Origin: Methylocystis parvus OBBP | Lineage (GTDB): Bacteria; Pseudomonadota; Alphaproteobacteria; Rhizobiales; Beijerinckiaceae | NCBI RefSeq assembly: GCF_027571405.1 | Contig: NZ_CP092968.1 | Coordinates: 1,054,001 to 1,118,000 of the forward strand | Length of the DNA: 64,000 bases | Direction of reading: 5' to 3' | Shown here: positions 16,403 to 25,442 of the stretch, in pieces | Layout of the letters: the number at the start of each line of letters is the position of its first letter | How positions within the stretch are numbered: the stretch's first letter is position 1 | Made by a program: the position numbers and the translations under genes | The notes under the pieces: generated by a model | What the model saw: only the letters and a program-made list of their open reading frames with translations | What the model was told of the DNA's origin: nothing | The model's database searches: none

Positions 16403-17244
16403 CGCCACCAGAGCGCGCCGACGATCCCGCGCTCGGATGGCGAATTGACGCCGCTGAGCGCGGTTACGCCGCCAAGCTGCAACGAGATCGACGGCGTCAG
16501 CTCATAGACGGCGGAAAGCTGAAATTTCTGCGCGGCGACGAGGCTCGCCACGCCGCCGCGCGGCGCGATCGCCGAGAAGCTCTGCGCCATCGCCATCCAA
16601 CGATCCAATAGGCGGAGGCCGGCGGTGAGATCCATCCGGATTTCGTCGCCATTCTGGCCACGCGTGCGCATGGCCAATTGCGTATCGACGAAGCCGGTCA
16701 TGCCGAAAAGTTCGAAGGCCCGGCCCATCAAGATTCGAGCGTCGATTTGCGTGGCGTCGCGCATGTCGAGAAAACGCCGCGCCTCGTCGGACGCGGCGCG
16801 AAGACTGCCCTCGGCCGAGAATATGTAATCGCCGAATGAAAAGAGGCGCAGCCTGACGCCCGCCGCGCCGAGCCCGAGACCTTCATATTTCGTTCCCGGC
16901 GGCGCCTGAACGGTGAGCGGCAGCCCCGCCTTCGCTTCCTCAATCAGCAGATTGAGATGATCGGCGGGCGCCGGGGCGCCCCGAAAGCTCATGGCGCCGC
17001 CCTGCGCAACGAAAGTCAGCCAATCCGTCACCCCATGTTCGAGATAGGCCTGCGACTCGAATTTCCGATAGGACGGCGTGCGCATGAGTCGCCCGCTTGC
17101 GTCATAGGCGTTCCGGGCGTCGGCGAAGGTCGTGGAGAGAATGAGCTGGCCCTGCCCCTCCGGATACAGCCACGCTCCCGCAAACGCCGGCGACGCCGCG
17201 CCAGCCCATGAAACCAGGCAAGAAAGAAGAGATGAAAGACGCAT
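16396..17244 (-). CDS. Outer-membrane beta-barrel-like protein, uncharacterised
   Basis: 282 residues. A signal peptide ([19 protein letters not shown]) is followed by alternating polar/hydrophobic strands ending in an aromatic C-terminus (GALWWRY), typical of outer-membrane barrels. Segments such as [18 protein letters not shown] and [18 protein letters not shown] look like transmembrane strands with periplasmic turns. Its 3' end overlaps the convergent RlpA-like gene by 7 bases. The ATG at 17244 is preferred over one nine codons earlier because the signal peptide starts there. No specific family is recognised. Confidence 0.7.
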   Translation of the reverse strand: MRLSSLLSCLVSWAGAASPAFAGAWLYPEGQGQLILSTTFADARNAYDASGRLMRTPSYRKFESQAYLEHGVTDWLTFVAQGGAMSFRGAPAPADHLNLLIEEAKAGLPLTVQAPPGTKYEGLGLGAAGVRLRLFSFGDYIFSAEGSLRAASDEARRFLDMRDATQIDARILMGRAFELFGMTGFVDTQLAMRTRGQNGDEIRMDLTAGLRLLDRWMAMAQSFSAIAPRGGVASLVAAQKFQLSAVYELTPSISLQLGGVTALSGVNSPSERGIVGALWWRY

Positions 17245-17388
17245 AACGCAACGCCGGACACGGCACGACACCGGCCGTTATGGTACGGCGATAGCGTAAA
17301 CTTGACAATAAGATCGAATGTAAACAGGTTGCCGGAACGTTCCAGCGACCGCCTTGATCGCCCGAATTTGCTGCGGCTGTCTGGGACT

Positions 17389-17637
17389 TTATTCGGCGGA
17401 TTTCAGTTCGCGTTCGCCATTCGCCTCAATGATGGCGATCAAATGCCGGATCGGCCCGACGCTATACATATTGCTGTTGGAGGTACGGCGGCGCTCCAGC
17501 AAGTCATAAAGCCGATGACAAAGCTCATCCCTTTGGAAACGCTCATTTTTTATCAGCAATTCGCAAATGACCGCGATCGCCGCCGTCTGACCTGCGAAAA
17601 TAGCTGCAATCTCCTCGTCCATCGTAATCTTTACCAT
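17389..17637 (-). CDS. Small hypothetical protein
   Basis: 82 residues beginning MVKITMDEEIAAIFAGQTAA, helical and charged, ending in ANGERELKSAE. The frame is open further upstream to 17772, but that part is poor in typical codons. The region is less GC-rich than the surroundings, which may mean acquired DNA. No clear ribosome-binding site was found and no family is recognised, so reality is uncertain. Confidence 0.4.
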   Translation of the reverse strand: MVKITMDEEIAAIFAGQTAAIAVICELLIKNERFQRDELCHRLYDLLERRRTSNSNMYSVGPIRHLIAIIEANGERELKSAE

Positions 17638-18037
17638 GTAATAAGCGTTAGCTTGCTGAAAATTATCACCTTTTCTGGCCGGAATCAAACAACTGGCGGC
17701 TAGCGCCGCAGAACAAAAAAGATCAAATACAACAGGGCTTAAGACGAAAAATTGAAGCTTAGCCGTATTCAATGCGCAAGATTTTATTCGTCGACGGCGC
17801 GCTACAGACCCCCGACCGGCCCCAGGCTACATATGCTCAGAATACAGACGTTTGCCCAGAATACAGACGTTGCCTCCGATAACATAAATGTATTGCTTAG
17901 TTAGCGCGGGACGCGCAGCGTGGGCTCGTCCCGCATGCCGTCACCGCATCGCTCCTGCGCTTGGCGGCTTTCGAAAATTGAAATAGCGACATGACGTCGA
18001 ACAGCGTCACCGGCCCCTTGGGCGAGAACAAATCAGA
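17638..18037. other. Lower-GC gap with a direct repeat upstream of dusA
   Basis: 400 bases with no supported gene. The sequence cagaatacagacgtt occurs at 17838-17852 and 17857-17871, with a period of 19. Base composition between about 17650 and 17900 is visibly richer in A and T than the neighbours. The region could be decayed acquired DNA. Confidence 0.45.
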
Positions 18038-19045
18038 ATGCTCACCAGTCAGGACATCAGATTTTCCGTCGCCCCGATGATGGATTGGACCGACCGTCAC
18101 TGCCGATATTTCCATCGGCTGCTGACGCGGCGGGCGCGGCTCTATACCGAAATGCTCACGACCGGCGCCGTCATCCATGGCGACCGCGCGCGCCTCATGG
18201 GCTACGACGCCTTCGAGCATCCGGTCGCTTTTCAACTCGGAGGGTCCGAACCGGCCGATCTTGCGACAGCGTCGAAGGTCGTTGCGGATTTCGGCTATTG
18301 CGAGGTCAATCTCAATGTCGGTTGTCCGTCGGACCGAGTCCAGAACGGCGCCTTCGGCGCCTGCCTGATGCTGCGCCCCGTCCTCGTCGCCGATTGCGTG
18401 AAGGCGATGAAGGACGCCGTATCGCTTCCCGTCACCGTCAAATGCCGGATCGGCGTCGATGATCAGGAGCCGGAGCAGGCGCTGTTCGACATCGCCGGGC
18501 AATGTGTCGCGGCCGGCGCCGACGCCTTGTTCGTCCATGCCCGCAAGGCCTGGTTGAAAGGCTTGTCGCCCAAAGAGAACAGAGATGTTCCGCCGCTCGA
18601 CTACGCGCTCGTCCATCGTCTCAAACGCGCATTTCCAAAGACGGCCATCGCCATCAATGGCGGCTTGACGACAATCGAGGAGATGCGCGCGCAGCTCGAA
18701 GCGTTGGACGGAGTCATGGTCGGCCGCGCCGCCTATCACGATCCGACGCTTCTGCTATCCGTCGACCGCGAATTCTTCGACGAAGCGCCTCGCCTCGCCG
18801 ACGCCTTCATGGCGGTCGAAGCGTTCATCCCCTATATCGAGCGCGAACTCGCGAAGGGCGAGAAACTCTCCAACATCACGCGCCATATGCTCGGACTATT
18901 CGCCGGTCTTCCGGGCGCGCGAAGTTTTCGCCGCAGGCTCGCGCTCGAAGCGGTCCGGCCGGACGCCGGCGTGGACGTGTTGACGAGCGCGGTCGACGAA
19001 GTAACGAGCGCCATGGCGCGTATGCGCGACGCCGACGCGGCCTGA
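18038..19045 (+). CDS. dusA: tRNA-dihydrouridine synthase A
   Basis: 335 residues. An FMN-dependent enzyme reducing uridines in the D-loop of tRNA. The TIM barrel begins FSVAPMMDWTDRHCRYFHR, the DusA-type FMN site. The catalytic cysteine is C96 in NLNVGCPSDRVQ, followed by GAFGACLM. Later come TVKCRIGVDD, FVHARKAWLKGLSPKENR, INGGLTT and VMVGRAAYHDP, all typical of the DusA branch rather than DusB or DusC. It is full length for the family. The next gene, cobS, is convergent and close. Confidence 0.95.
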   Translation: MLTSQDIRFSVAPMMDWTDRHCRYFHRLLTRRARLYTEMLTTGAVIHGDRARLMGYDAFEHPVAFQLGGSEPADLATASKVVADFGYCEVNLNVGCPSDRVQNGAFGACLMLRPVLVADCVKAMKDAVSLPVTVKCRIGVDDQEPEQALFDIAGQCVAAGADALFVHARKAWLKGLSPKENRDVPPLDYALVHRLKRAFPKTAIAINGGLTTIEEMRAQLEALDGVMVGRAAYHDPTLLLSVDREFFDEAPRLADAFMAVEAFIPYIERELAKGEKLSNITRHMLGLFAGLPGARSFRRRLALEAVRPDAGVDVLTSAVDEVTSAMARMRDADAA

Positions 19046-19047
19046 CC

Positions 19048-19821
19048 TCACATCGCCGACAAAGCGATGAGGACGCCAATCTCGGCCGCTTGCTGCGCCG
19101 CGCCGAGGACGTCCCCGGTATAGCCGCCGATCTGCCGCTCCGCGAGCTTCGAGACGCCCAACGCCCCGCCGAGCGCCGCCATCTGCGCAACGACAGTCTG
19201 CGCAAGCGTCGCGCCGCCCAATAGGGGCGTCAGCGCGATGGCGGCTCCAATAAGGAGCGCGCGACGCAGCGCGGAGGGCGACGGCGTTCGAGCCGAGGCG
19301 CCCGCGCCGTCGCTGCGCGCAGGAAACAATGTCAGAAGCGGAATGAGCCCCACGGCCCGCGACAAAGCTGACGCCGCGACAATCGAGAGCATGGCGCGCC
19401 AAGGTCCAAGCTGCAAAATAGCCGCGAGCGAGAAAACGCGAAGAAACGCCGTCAGGCAGAGCGCAAGCGCGCCATAGGCGCCAAGGCGGCTGTCGCGCAT
19501 GATCGAGAGTTTCTGATCGCGGGTCGCGCCGCCGCCGAAACCGTCGGCGAGGTCGGCCAGCCCATCTTCGTGCAAGGCGCCCGTCGACAAAGCCAATGCG
19601 CCGATCGCGCATGTGGCGGCGACAAACGGAGGAAGATGCAGAATTGCGCCAATGAGAATCGCGCTGGCGCCGACCCCTCCGATCGCCGCGCCCGCAATCG
19701 GCGCCGCCCAGCTCGCGCGCGCAAAGTCGGGCATGGCGTATCCGTCGGCGCCGGGCCGCACCGGCAGGCGCGAATAGAAACTGATGCAGGCGCAGATATC
19801 GTCCGCAATCGTCGAGGCCAT
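19048..19821 (-). CDS. cobS: Adenosylcobinamide-GDP ribazoletransferase (cobalamin synthase)
   Basis: 257 residues, strongly hydrophobic with six or seven membrane segments. CobS joins alpha-ribazole(-phosphate) to adenosylcobinamide-GDP, the final assembly step of B12. The family markers FYSRLPV near the N-terminus, ALSTGALHEDGLADLADGFGGG with the acidic residues that bind metal, and MRDSRLGAYG are present. It lies 50 bases downstream of tadC on the same strand but is functionally unrelated to it. It supports the presence of B12 synthesis needed by NrdJ in this genome. Confidence 0.93.
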   Translation of the reverse strand: MASTIADDICACISFYSRLPVRPGADGYAMPDFARASWAAPIAGAAIGGVGASAILIGAILHLPPFVAATCAIGALALSTGALHEDGLADLADGFGGGATRDQKLSIMRDSRLGAYGALALCLTAFLRVFSLAAILQLGPWRAMLSIVAASALSRAVGLIPLLTLFPARSDGAGASARTPSPSALRRALLIGAAIALTPLLGGATLAQTVVAQMAALGGALGVSKLAERQIGGYTGDVLGAAQQAAEIGVLIALSAM

Positions 19822-19871
19822 GCCTTAGTCTTGGACGAAGGCGCCGGACTTGTCGAGCGCCTCCCCTCCTC

Positions 19872-20849
19872 TTAGCCCGCCGTCTGCATGACCTGGATCG
19901 CAGCCGGCGAGAGAACGACGACCATCAGCACGGGAAGGAAGAAGACGATCATCGGCACGGTGAGTTTCGGCGGGAGCGCCGCGGCCTTCTTTTCAGCCTC
20001 CATCATGCGCATGTCGCGGCTTTCCTGCGCGGTGATTCGTAGCGCTTGTCCCAGAGGCGTGCCGTATTTCTCGGCCTGGATGAGCACTGTCGAAATCTGC
20101 TTGACGCCTTCCAGACCGGTGCGCGCCGCGAGATTGGAATAGGCGGTGCGGCGATCGGGCAGATAGGACAGCTCGGCGGTCGCGAGGGCGAACTCCTCGG
20201 CGAGCGGGATGGACTGTGCGCCGATCTCCTGACCAACCTTGCGGAAGGCATGTTCGATCGACATGCCGGATTCGACGCAGATCAGCATCAGATCGAGCGC
20301 ATCCGGAAAGGCGCGCCGCATGGACATCTGGCGGTTCGAGATCGTGTTGCTGATGAAGATCTCCGGCGCCTTGATGCCGAGATAGGTCGCGCCGATCACG
20401 ATCGCGATTTGCATCAGGCCGCTCATCTCGGGGTCGCCGAGGAAGAAGACGTAAAAGAGCGCGGCGAAAAAGAAGACGATCGGCGAGACGAGACGGAAGA
20501 ACAGAAAGGCGATTTCCGCCTGCGGGCCACGAAAACCCGCCGAAGCGAGCTTCATTTTCGCGTCTTCCGTGTTCAGCCAGGTGGAGAGCGAAAACTTCTC
20601 CACAATGTTCTTCATATAAGCCTTCGACTCGTGACGAATGCTCTTGCTCGGCTGCTGACTTTTCGCGGCCGCGCGCTCGCGCTGACGGATGCGCTCGCGC
20701 TCGCTCGAGACGCTCTTCATCCGCTTGGCGAGCGAATCCGTGTTCAGCAACGGCATCGCCAGCGTGATGATCGTCGCAATGACGGCGATGGCCGTCAGCG
20801 CGCTCACGGCGAATTGCGTGCTCGTAAATTTCTCGATTATCTCGTTCAT
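19872..20849 (-). CDS. tadC: Flp pilus inner-membrane platform protein TadC
   Basis: 325 residues of the type II secretion F (GspF/TadC) family, last gene of the minus-strand tad/cpa operon. Membrane segments occur near 15-35, around 110-145 and at the C-terminus (FFLPVLMVVVLSPAAI). The T2SSF domain core includes LDLMLICVESGMSIEHAFRKV and YSNLAARTGLEGVKQ. With TadB it forms the inner-membrane base on which the CpaF/TadA ATPase acts to polymerise Flp pilin. GAGG lies before the ATG. Confidence 0.92.
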   Translation of the reverse strand: MNEIIEKFTSTQFAVSALTAIAVIATIITLAMPLLNTDSLAKRMKSVSSERERIRQRERAAAKSQQPSKSIRHESKAYMKNIVEKFSLSTWLNTEDAKMKLASAGFRGPQAEIAFLFFRLVSPIVFFFAALFYVFFLGDPEMSGLMQIAIVIGATYLGIKAPEIFISNTISNRQMSMRRAFPDALDLMLICVESGMSIEHAFRKVGQEIGAQSIPLAEEFALATAELSYLPDRRTAYSNLAARTGLEGVKQISTVLIQAEKYGTPLGQALRITAQESRDMRMMEAEKKAAALPPKLTVPMIVFFLPVLMVVVLSPAAIQVMQTAG

Positions 20850-20894
20850 CTTGTCAGCCTCGCCAACCCAACCGCAGTCCTGTCTGAGCTTTCG

Positions 20895-21869
20895 TCAGAT
20901 GTCGAAGTTGATCATTTTACGCATGATGAAGATGCCGATCGCCATCCATAGCAGACCGCAGGCGATGATGATCTTTCCGATATTGGTCGTGAACAGGATC
21001 ATCATATAGGAGGGCGTTGTGAGGTAGACCGCGCCGCCGACGAGGAAGGGAAGGCTGCCGATGATGCCGGCCGAGGACTTCGCTTCGGACGACATCGCCT
21101 TGACCTTGCCCTTCATCTTCTTGCGGTCGCGCAGCACGCGCGACAGGTTCGAGAGAGCCTCGGAGAGATTGCCGCCCGCCTTTTGCTGAATGTTGATCAC
21201 AATCGAAAAGAAGGAGGCTTCCGCCACCGGAACGCGCTCCGCGAAACGCTCGACCGCCTCGCCGATCGAGAGGCCGATGGTCTGGGATTCGACAATGCGC
21301 CTGAATTCGCCGCGCACCGGCTCCTGACCTTCGCTCGCGATCATTCTGAAGCAGTCCGCCACCGGAAGACCAGCCTTGACGCCGCGAATGATGACGTCGA
21401 TCGCTCCCGGGAACTCCTCGATGAATTTGTTGATGCGGCGCTTGCGCAGGAAGGCCAGAGCCCAGTTGGGAATGCCGAAAACGCCGACGGCGACGCCGCC
21501 GGCGGCGACGATCGGATCGCGGCTCACGACGAAGACGAAGAAGCCGAGGAGCAGACCGAACAGAACCGAGCCGATCAGAAAAGCTTGCTTGGTCCAGGCG
21601 AGGCCTGCCTGCGTGATGCGCGTCTGGAGATCGACTTTCTTCTTTTTGTTCTTCTCTTCGACTTCCTTCAGGCTGTCCGCGATCATCTTGCGTCGCTTGG
21701 TCGGATCGGTCCCCCTGGCGGAGACCGAACGATCAGAGGCGCCGGCCATCAGCGCTTTCTGTCGCTTCTGCGCCTTGATGTCTCCGGAAAGATAGGGATA
21801 GACGAGGACGTACATCAGGCCCGCCACCGCGATCCCGATCAGCAAGACAACGACGAGCTGCTGATTCAT
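20895..21869 (-). CDS. tadB: Flp pilus inner-membrane platform protein TadB
   Basis: 324 residues, paralogous to TadC. It has an N-terminal helix (VVLLIGIAVAGLMYVLVYPY), a pair of helices around 95-140, a T2SSF core (GAIDVIIRGVKAGLPVADCF ... AGGNLSEALSNLSRVLRDRKK) and C-terminal helices. It starts 23 bases after the cpaF stop with GGAG upstream, so it is in the same transcript. The order TadA-TadB-TadC is the canonical tad arrangement. Confidence 0.92.
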   Translation of the reverse strand: MNQQLVVVLLIGIAVAGLMYVLVYPYLSGDIKAQKRQKALMAGASDRSVSARGTDPTKRRKMIADSLKEVEEKNKKKKVDLQTRITQAGLAWTKQAFLIGSVLFGLLLGFFVFVVSRDPIVAAGGVAVGVFGIPNWALAFLRKRRINKFIEEFPGAIDVIIRGVKAGLPVADCFRMIASEGQEPVRGEFRRIVESQTIGLSIGEAVERFAERVPVAEASFFSIVINIQQKAGGNLSEALSNLSRVLRDRKKMKGKVKAMSSEAKSSAGIIGSLPFLVGGAVYLTTPSYMMILFTTNIGKIIIACGLLWMAIGIFIMRKMINFDI

Positions 21870-21892
21870 GAATTCTGGCTCCTCGTTTGCTG

Positions 21893-23332
21893 CTAGCCTT
21901 CGTCCCGCACTTCCGACGCGTCGAGCGCCGCGGCGAGCCGTTCGTCGTCGCCATAGTAACGCGCCCGCTCCCAGAAACGCGGACGGCCTATGCCCGTCGA
22001 GCGATGGCGGCCAATGATCTTGCCGTTGGCGTCTTCGCCCAGGATCTCGTAAACGAAGAGATCCTGCATGGTGACGACGTCGCCTTCAAGACCCATCACT
22101 TCGGTGATATGCGTGATGCGGCGGGAGCCGTCGCGCAAACGCGCGGCTTGAATGATGACGTCGATCGACGAGACGATCATGTCGCGGATGGTCTTCGCCG
22201 GGAGCGAAAATCCGCCCATGGTGATCATCGATTCCAGACGTCCCAGGGCTTCGCGCGGAGAGTTGGCGTGCAGCGTGCCCATCGAGCCGTCATGGCCGGT
22301 GTTCATCGCCTGCAGCAGATCGAACGCCTCCGGTCCGCGAACCTCGCCCACGATGATGCGTTCAGGACGCATACGCAGACAGTTCTTGACGAGGTCGCGC
22401 ATGGTGACGGCGCCCTGCCCTTCGAGATTTGGCGGACGCGTTTCCAGGCGCACGACGTGCGGCTGCTGGAGTTGCAGCTCGGCGGCGTCCTCGCAGGTGA
22501 CGACGCGTTCGTCCGACTCGATATAATTGGTCATACAGTTGAGAAGCGTCGTCTTGCCCGAGCCCGTGCCGCCCGAGATCAGCACGTTGCAGCGCACGCG
22601 GCCGATAATCTTGAGCACCTCGCCGCCTTCGGGCGAAATCGCGCCGAAGCGGATGAGCTGATCCAGAGTGAGCTTGTCTTTCTTGAACTTACGAATGGTG
22701 AGCGCAGGTCCGTCGATCGCGAGCGGCGGCGCGATGACGTTGACGCGGGAGCCGTCGAGCAGACGCGCGTCGCAGATCGGGGAGGCGTCGTCGACGCGGC
22801 GGCCGACCTGGGAGACGATGCGCTGGCAGATGTTCATGAGCTGTGAATTGTCGCGGAAGCGAATATTCGTGAGCTGAATTTTTCCACCAACTTCGATGTA
22901 GGTCTTGAAGGCGCCGTTGACCATGATGTCGGCGATATCGTCGCGGGCGAGCAACGGTTCGAGCGGCCCGTAGCCGAGCACGTCGTTGCAGATGTCGTCG
23001 AGCAGCTCCTCCTGCTCGGCGATCGACATCACGACATTTTTAATCGCGATGATTTCGTTGACGATGTCTCGGATTTCCTCGCGCGCGTTCTCGGGATCGA
23101 GCTTGGAGAGCTGCGCGAGGTCGATGGCCTCGATCAGGGCGCCGAAGATGACGCTTTTGGTGATGTAATATTCTTCCGACTTCTTCTGCTCGGGCGGAGC
23201 CGATTGCGCGGAAGACGTCTCCATCGGCGCGGCGGGCAATGGCAATTGGGGTTTGACCGCCGCTGCGGGAGCGGCGGCGGGTCCCCGCGGACGGGCCGCC
23301 GCGTCGCCGACATTCGTACGCTTTCCGAACAT
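21893..23332 (-). CDS. cpaF: Flp pilus assembly ATPase CpaF/TadA
   Basis: 479 residues. A hexameric secretion ATPase powering pilus assembly at the cytoplasmic face. The Pro/Ala-rich first 50 residues are followed by the N-terminal domain ([12 protein letters not shown] ... [22 protein letters not shown]). Walker A is GGTGSGKTT (254-262), followed by the acidic Asp box ([12 protein letters not shown]), Walker B ([12 protein letters not shown]) and the His box ([18 protein letters not shown]). Length and motifs are complete. Confidence 0.95.
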   Translation of the reverse strand: MFGKRTNVGDAAARPRGPAAAPAAAVKPQLPLPAAPMETSSAQSAPPEQKKSEEYYITKSVIFGALIEAIDLAQLSKLDPENAREEIRDIVNEIIAIKNVVMSIAEQEELLDDICNDVLGYGPLEPLLARDDIADIMVNGAFKTYIEVGGKIQLTNIRFRDNSQLMNICQRIVSQVGRRVDDASPICDARLLDGSRVNVIAPPLAIDGPALTIRKFKKDKLTLDQLIRFGAISPEGGEVLKIIGRVRCNVLISGGTGSGKTTLLNCMTNYIESDERVVTCEDAAELQLQQPHVVRLETRPPNLEGQGAVTMRDLVKNCLRMRPERIIVGEVRGPEAFDLLQAMNTGHDGSMGTLHANSPREALGRLESMITMGGFSLPAKTIRDMIVSSIDVIIQAARLRDGSRRITHITEVMGLEGDVVTMQDLFVYEILGEDANGKIIGRHRSTGIGRPRFWERARYYGDDERLAAALDASEVRDEG

Positions 23333-23375
23333 TGCCGAATACCTTTGCGTTACCTGTGCGTCATCTCAGGAACTG

Positions 23376-24641
23376 TCAGCTCGCCTTTTTGCGCGCGGCC
23401 AGCTTTTCGAGCAGTGGCGAGAGAAGCGTCTTCTTCGCGCGCCGCGCCGCGCCGCGCCCCATCAACAGACGACCAATATCGTCAAGCGTCTCGACGATCT
23501 TCGACCCCGCCTCGACTTCCGCGAGCATTTGACCGTTATTCGCCGCCGTGCCGAAGAGTTTGGGCTCGAAGGGCACCACGCCGAAGGGTTCGATCTCGAT
23601 CGCCTTCGCGAATTCGGAAAGGGAAATCTCGGGGCGGCGCGGAACGCCGACCATGTTGAGGATCACGCGCGGCGGATGATCGTTGACCCGCGTCGTGCGA
23701 AGCGAATCTATGATCGTCTTGGTGTTGCGCAGATTGGCGAGGTCCGGAGCGGACACGATCACCACCTCGTCGGCGGCCACGAGCACGCGCTTCGTCCATC
23801 CAGACCATTGATGCGGCACATCGAGGATGGAGCACGGAGTCGTCGAACGCAGAATGTCGAGCGTCGCGTCGAAGGCCTGCTCCGGCAGGTCGTAGAGACG
23901 ATCGACCGTCGCCGGCGCGGCGAGAATGCTGAGCGTGTCGCTGCATTTCGACAGCAGGCGATCGACGAAAGCCGTATCCAGGCGCTCGGGCGAGAACACG
24001 GCGTCCGCGACGCCTTGCGGCGGGTCCTGATTAAAATCCAGGCCCGCGGTCCCGAAGGGAAGATCGAGATCGACGATGACCGTCTGATATTCGAGAAGCC
24101 GGGAAATCGACCAGGCGAGATTATGCGCGATGGTCGAGGAGCCGACGCCGCCCTTGGCGCCGACGATCGCGATCGTGCGGCCGAGCACGTCGGACGTCGG
24201 GCCGTTATAGAGATGCGACACCTGCGAAATGAAGCTCAGCACCTCGATCGGCGCGACGACATAGTCGCTCACGCCGCGCGACGTCAATTCGCGATAGAGC
24301 GCGATGTCGTTTTCATGCCCGACGACCATCACCTTGGTGCCGGCGTCGCAGAACTCGGCGAGGCCGTCGAGCTGATCCAGCAGCGTAGCGCGATCGGCGT
24401 AGGTTTCCAGCACGATCAGGTTCGGCGTCGGCGCCGTGCGATAGGCCTCGATCGCCGCCGGCAAGCCGCCCATATGCACTTTCACATGGGTTTTGCTCAT
24501 ACGGCGGTCCGTCGCCGCGCTTTCGATCACATTGGCGACATCCTGCGATTCGCAGAAGGCCTGGATCGAAATGCGCGGAACCGGGGCGATCTGGTTCGCG
24601 GCGTCGTTACGCGACGCGCGCTCGATTGCTGTATCTGACAT
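23376..24641 (-). CDS. cpaE: Pilus assembly/localisation ATPase CpaE (MinD/ParA-like)
   Basis: 421 residues. The N-terminal part (about 20-145) resembles a degenerate response-regulator receiver (LIVLETYADRATLLDQL ... VMVVGHENDIALY). The C-terminal part is a MinD-type ATPase with the deviant Walker motif GAKGGVGSST (161-170), VIVDLDLPFG and ILNMVGVPRRPE. CpaE/TadZ directs the pilus machine to a site, often the pole. The start at 24641 shares one base with the cpaD stop (TAATG), indicating coupling; the frame open to 24899 lies within cpaD. Confidence 0.9.
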   Translation of the reverse strand: MSDTAIERASRNDAANQIAPVPRISIQAFCESQDVANVIESAATDRRMSKTHVKVHMGGLPAAIEAYRTAPTPNLIVLETYADRATLLDQLDGLAEFCDAGTKVMVVGHENDIALYRELTSRGVSDYVVAPIEVLSFISQVSHLYNGPTSDVLGRTIAIVGAKGGVGSSTIAHNLAWSISRLLEYQTVIVDLDLPFGTAGLDFNQDPPQGVADAVFSPERLDTAFVDRLLSKCSDTLSILAAPATVDRLYDLPEQAFDATLDILRSTTPCSILDVPHQWSGWTKRVLVAADEVVIVSAPDLANLRNTKTIIDSLRTTRVNDHPPRVILNMVGVPRRPEISLSEFAKAIEIEPFGVVPFEPKLFGTAANNGQMLAEVEAGSKIVETLDDIGRLLMGRGAARRAKKTLLSPLLEKLAARKKAS

Positions 24642-25414
24642 TACGAGCCCCCACCCACGCTGCTGATGTCGGTCGCCTTGAGACGCCATACCGTGCTCGG
24701 ATCCTCGCCGCGACGCATCTTGTTGATGCTGCGCATGCGCGTTTCGATATCCGACGCTGTTTCGCCTCGCGGATTGGCGAGATCGCGCGGATCGGCGACC
24801 TGTGCGGAGAGCGTCGCCTGCGACGCGCAGCCAAAATTCCAGTAGGTCTCGTTCTGCCAGCCGTCGACCGACGTGCCGGAGGCGAGGTCGCGCGGCCACT
24901 CGCCGCAGCGATCGGCGACCTTGGCCTTGATCGACTGAAAAGAGAGACGGATCGGCGCGGCGAGCCGCGGATCGGTGACCGGATATGTGCCGACCAGGAT
25001 GTTCCCGCCGAGTCCCGCCGAAGCGAGCGCGTGACGCACGGCGCCGGCGTCGGCCGCGGTCGCCTGCGCCGCCGGACTTCCCACCGGCGTCAGCATCGAC
25101 ACCTGACCGTGCCCGAACTCCCGATAGCGGGCCATGAATTCGCGGATGCGGCCCATCGTTTCCGGATCGATATGACCCCGATGCGCGGCCGGGAAAATGT
25201 CAAGGACCTGCGGCGAGTCGCTCAGAACCACCGGATGCCGGTCATGATAGTCATAGGGCGTCGTCGGCGGCGGCAGCGTGCGCTGCACCCCGCAGGCGCC
25301 GAGCGGCGCCGCCAGAAGCAGGGCGAGGACTCTGCCGGCGCGAAGCGCGTCGCGCCGCTTCGTTCCGCGTGCGAAGCCGCTCGGCGTCTTCGCGATTTCG
25401 ATATCGATGGACAT
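24641..25414 (-). CDS. cpaD: Pilus biogenesis lipoprotein CpaD
   Basis: 257 residues with a basic N-terminus followed by a lipobox (LALLLAAPLGACG, Cys around residue 42) and a domain containing YDYHDRHPVVLSD, GSPAAQATAADAGAVRHAL and NFGCASQATLSAQVADPRDL. These are family features of CpaD, an outer-membrane lipoprotein of alphaproteobacterial Flp pilus systems that supports the secretin. It starts after the cpaC stop (25443) with a GAGGG site and ends with a one-base overlap into cpaE. Confidence 0.9.
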   Translation of the reverse strand: MSIDIEIAKTPSGFARGTKRRDALRAGRVLALLLAAPLGACGVQRTLPPPTTPYDYHDRHPVVLSDSPQVLDIFPAAHRGHIDPETMGRIREFMARYREFGHGQVSMLTPVGSPAAQATAADAGAVRHALASAGLGGNILVGTYPVTDPRLAAPIRLSFQSIKAKVADRCGEWPRDLASGTSVDGWQNETYWNFGCASQATLSAQVADPRDLANPRGETASDIETRMRSINKMRRGEDPSTVWRLKATDISSVGGGS

Positions 25415-25442
25415 TGTCGTGATCCCTCGCGGCCGTCGCGCC

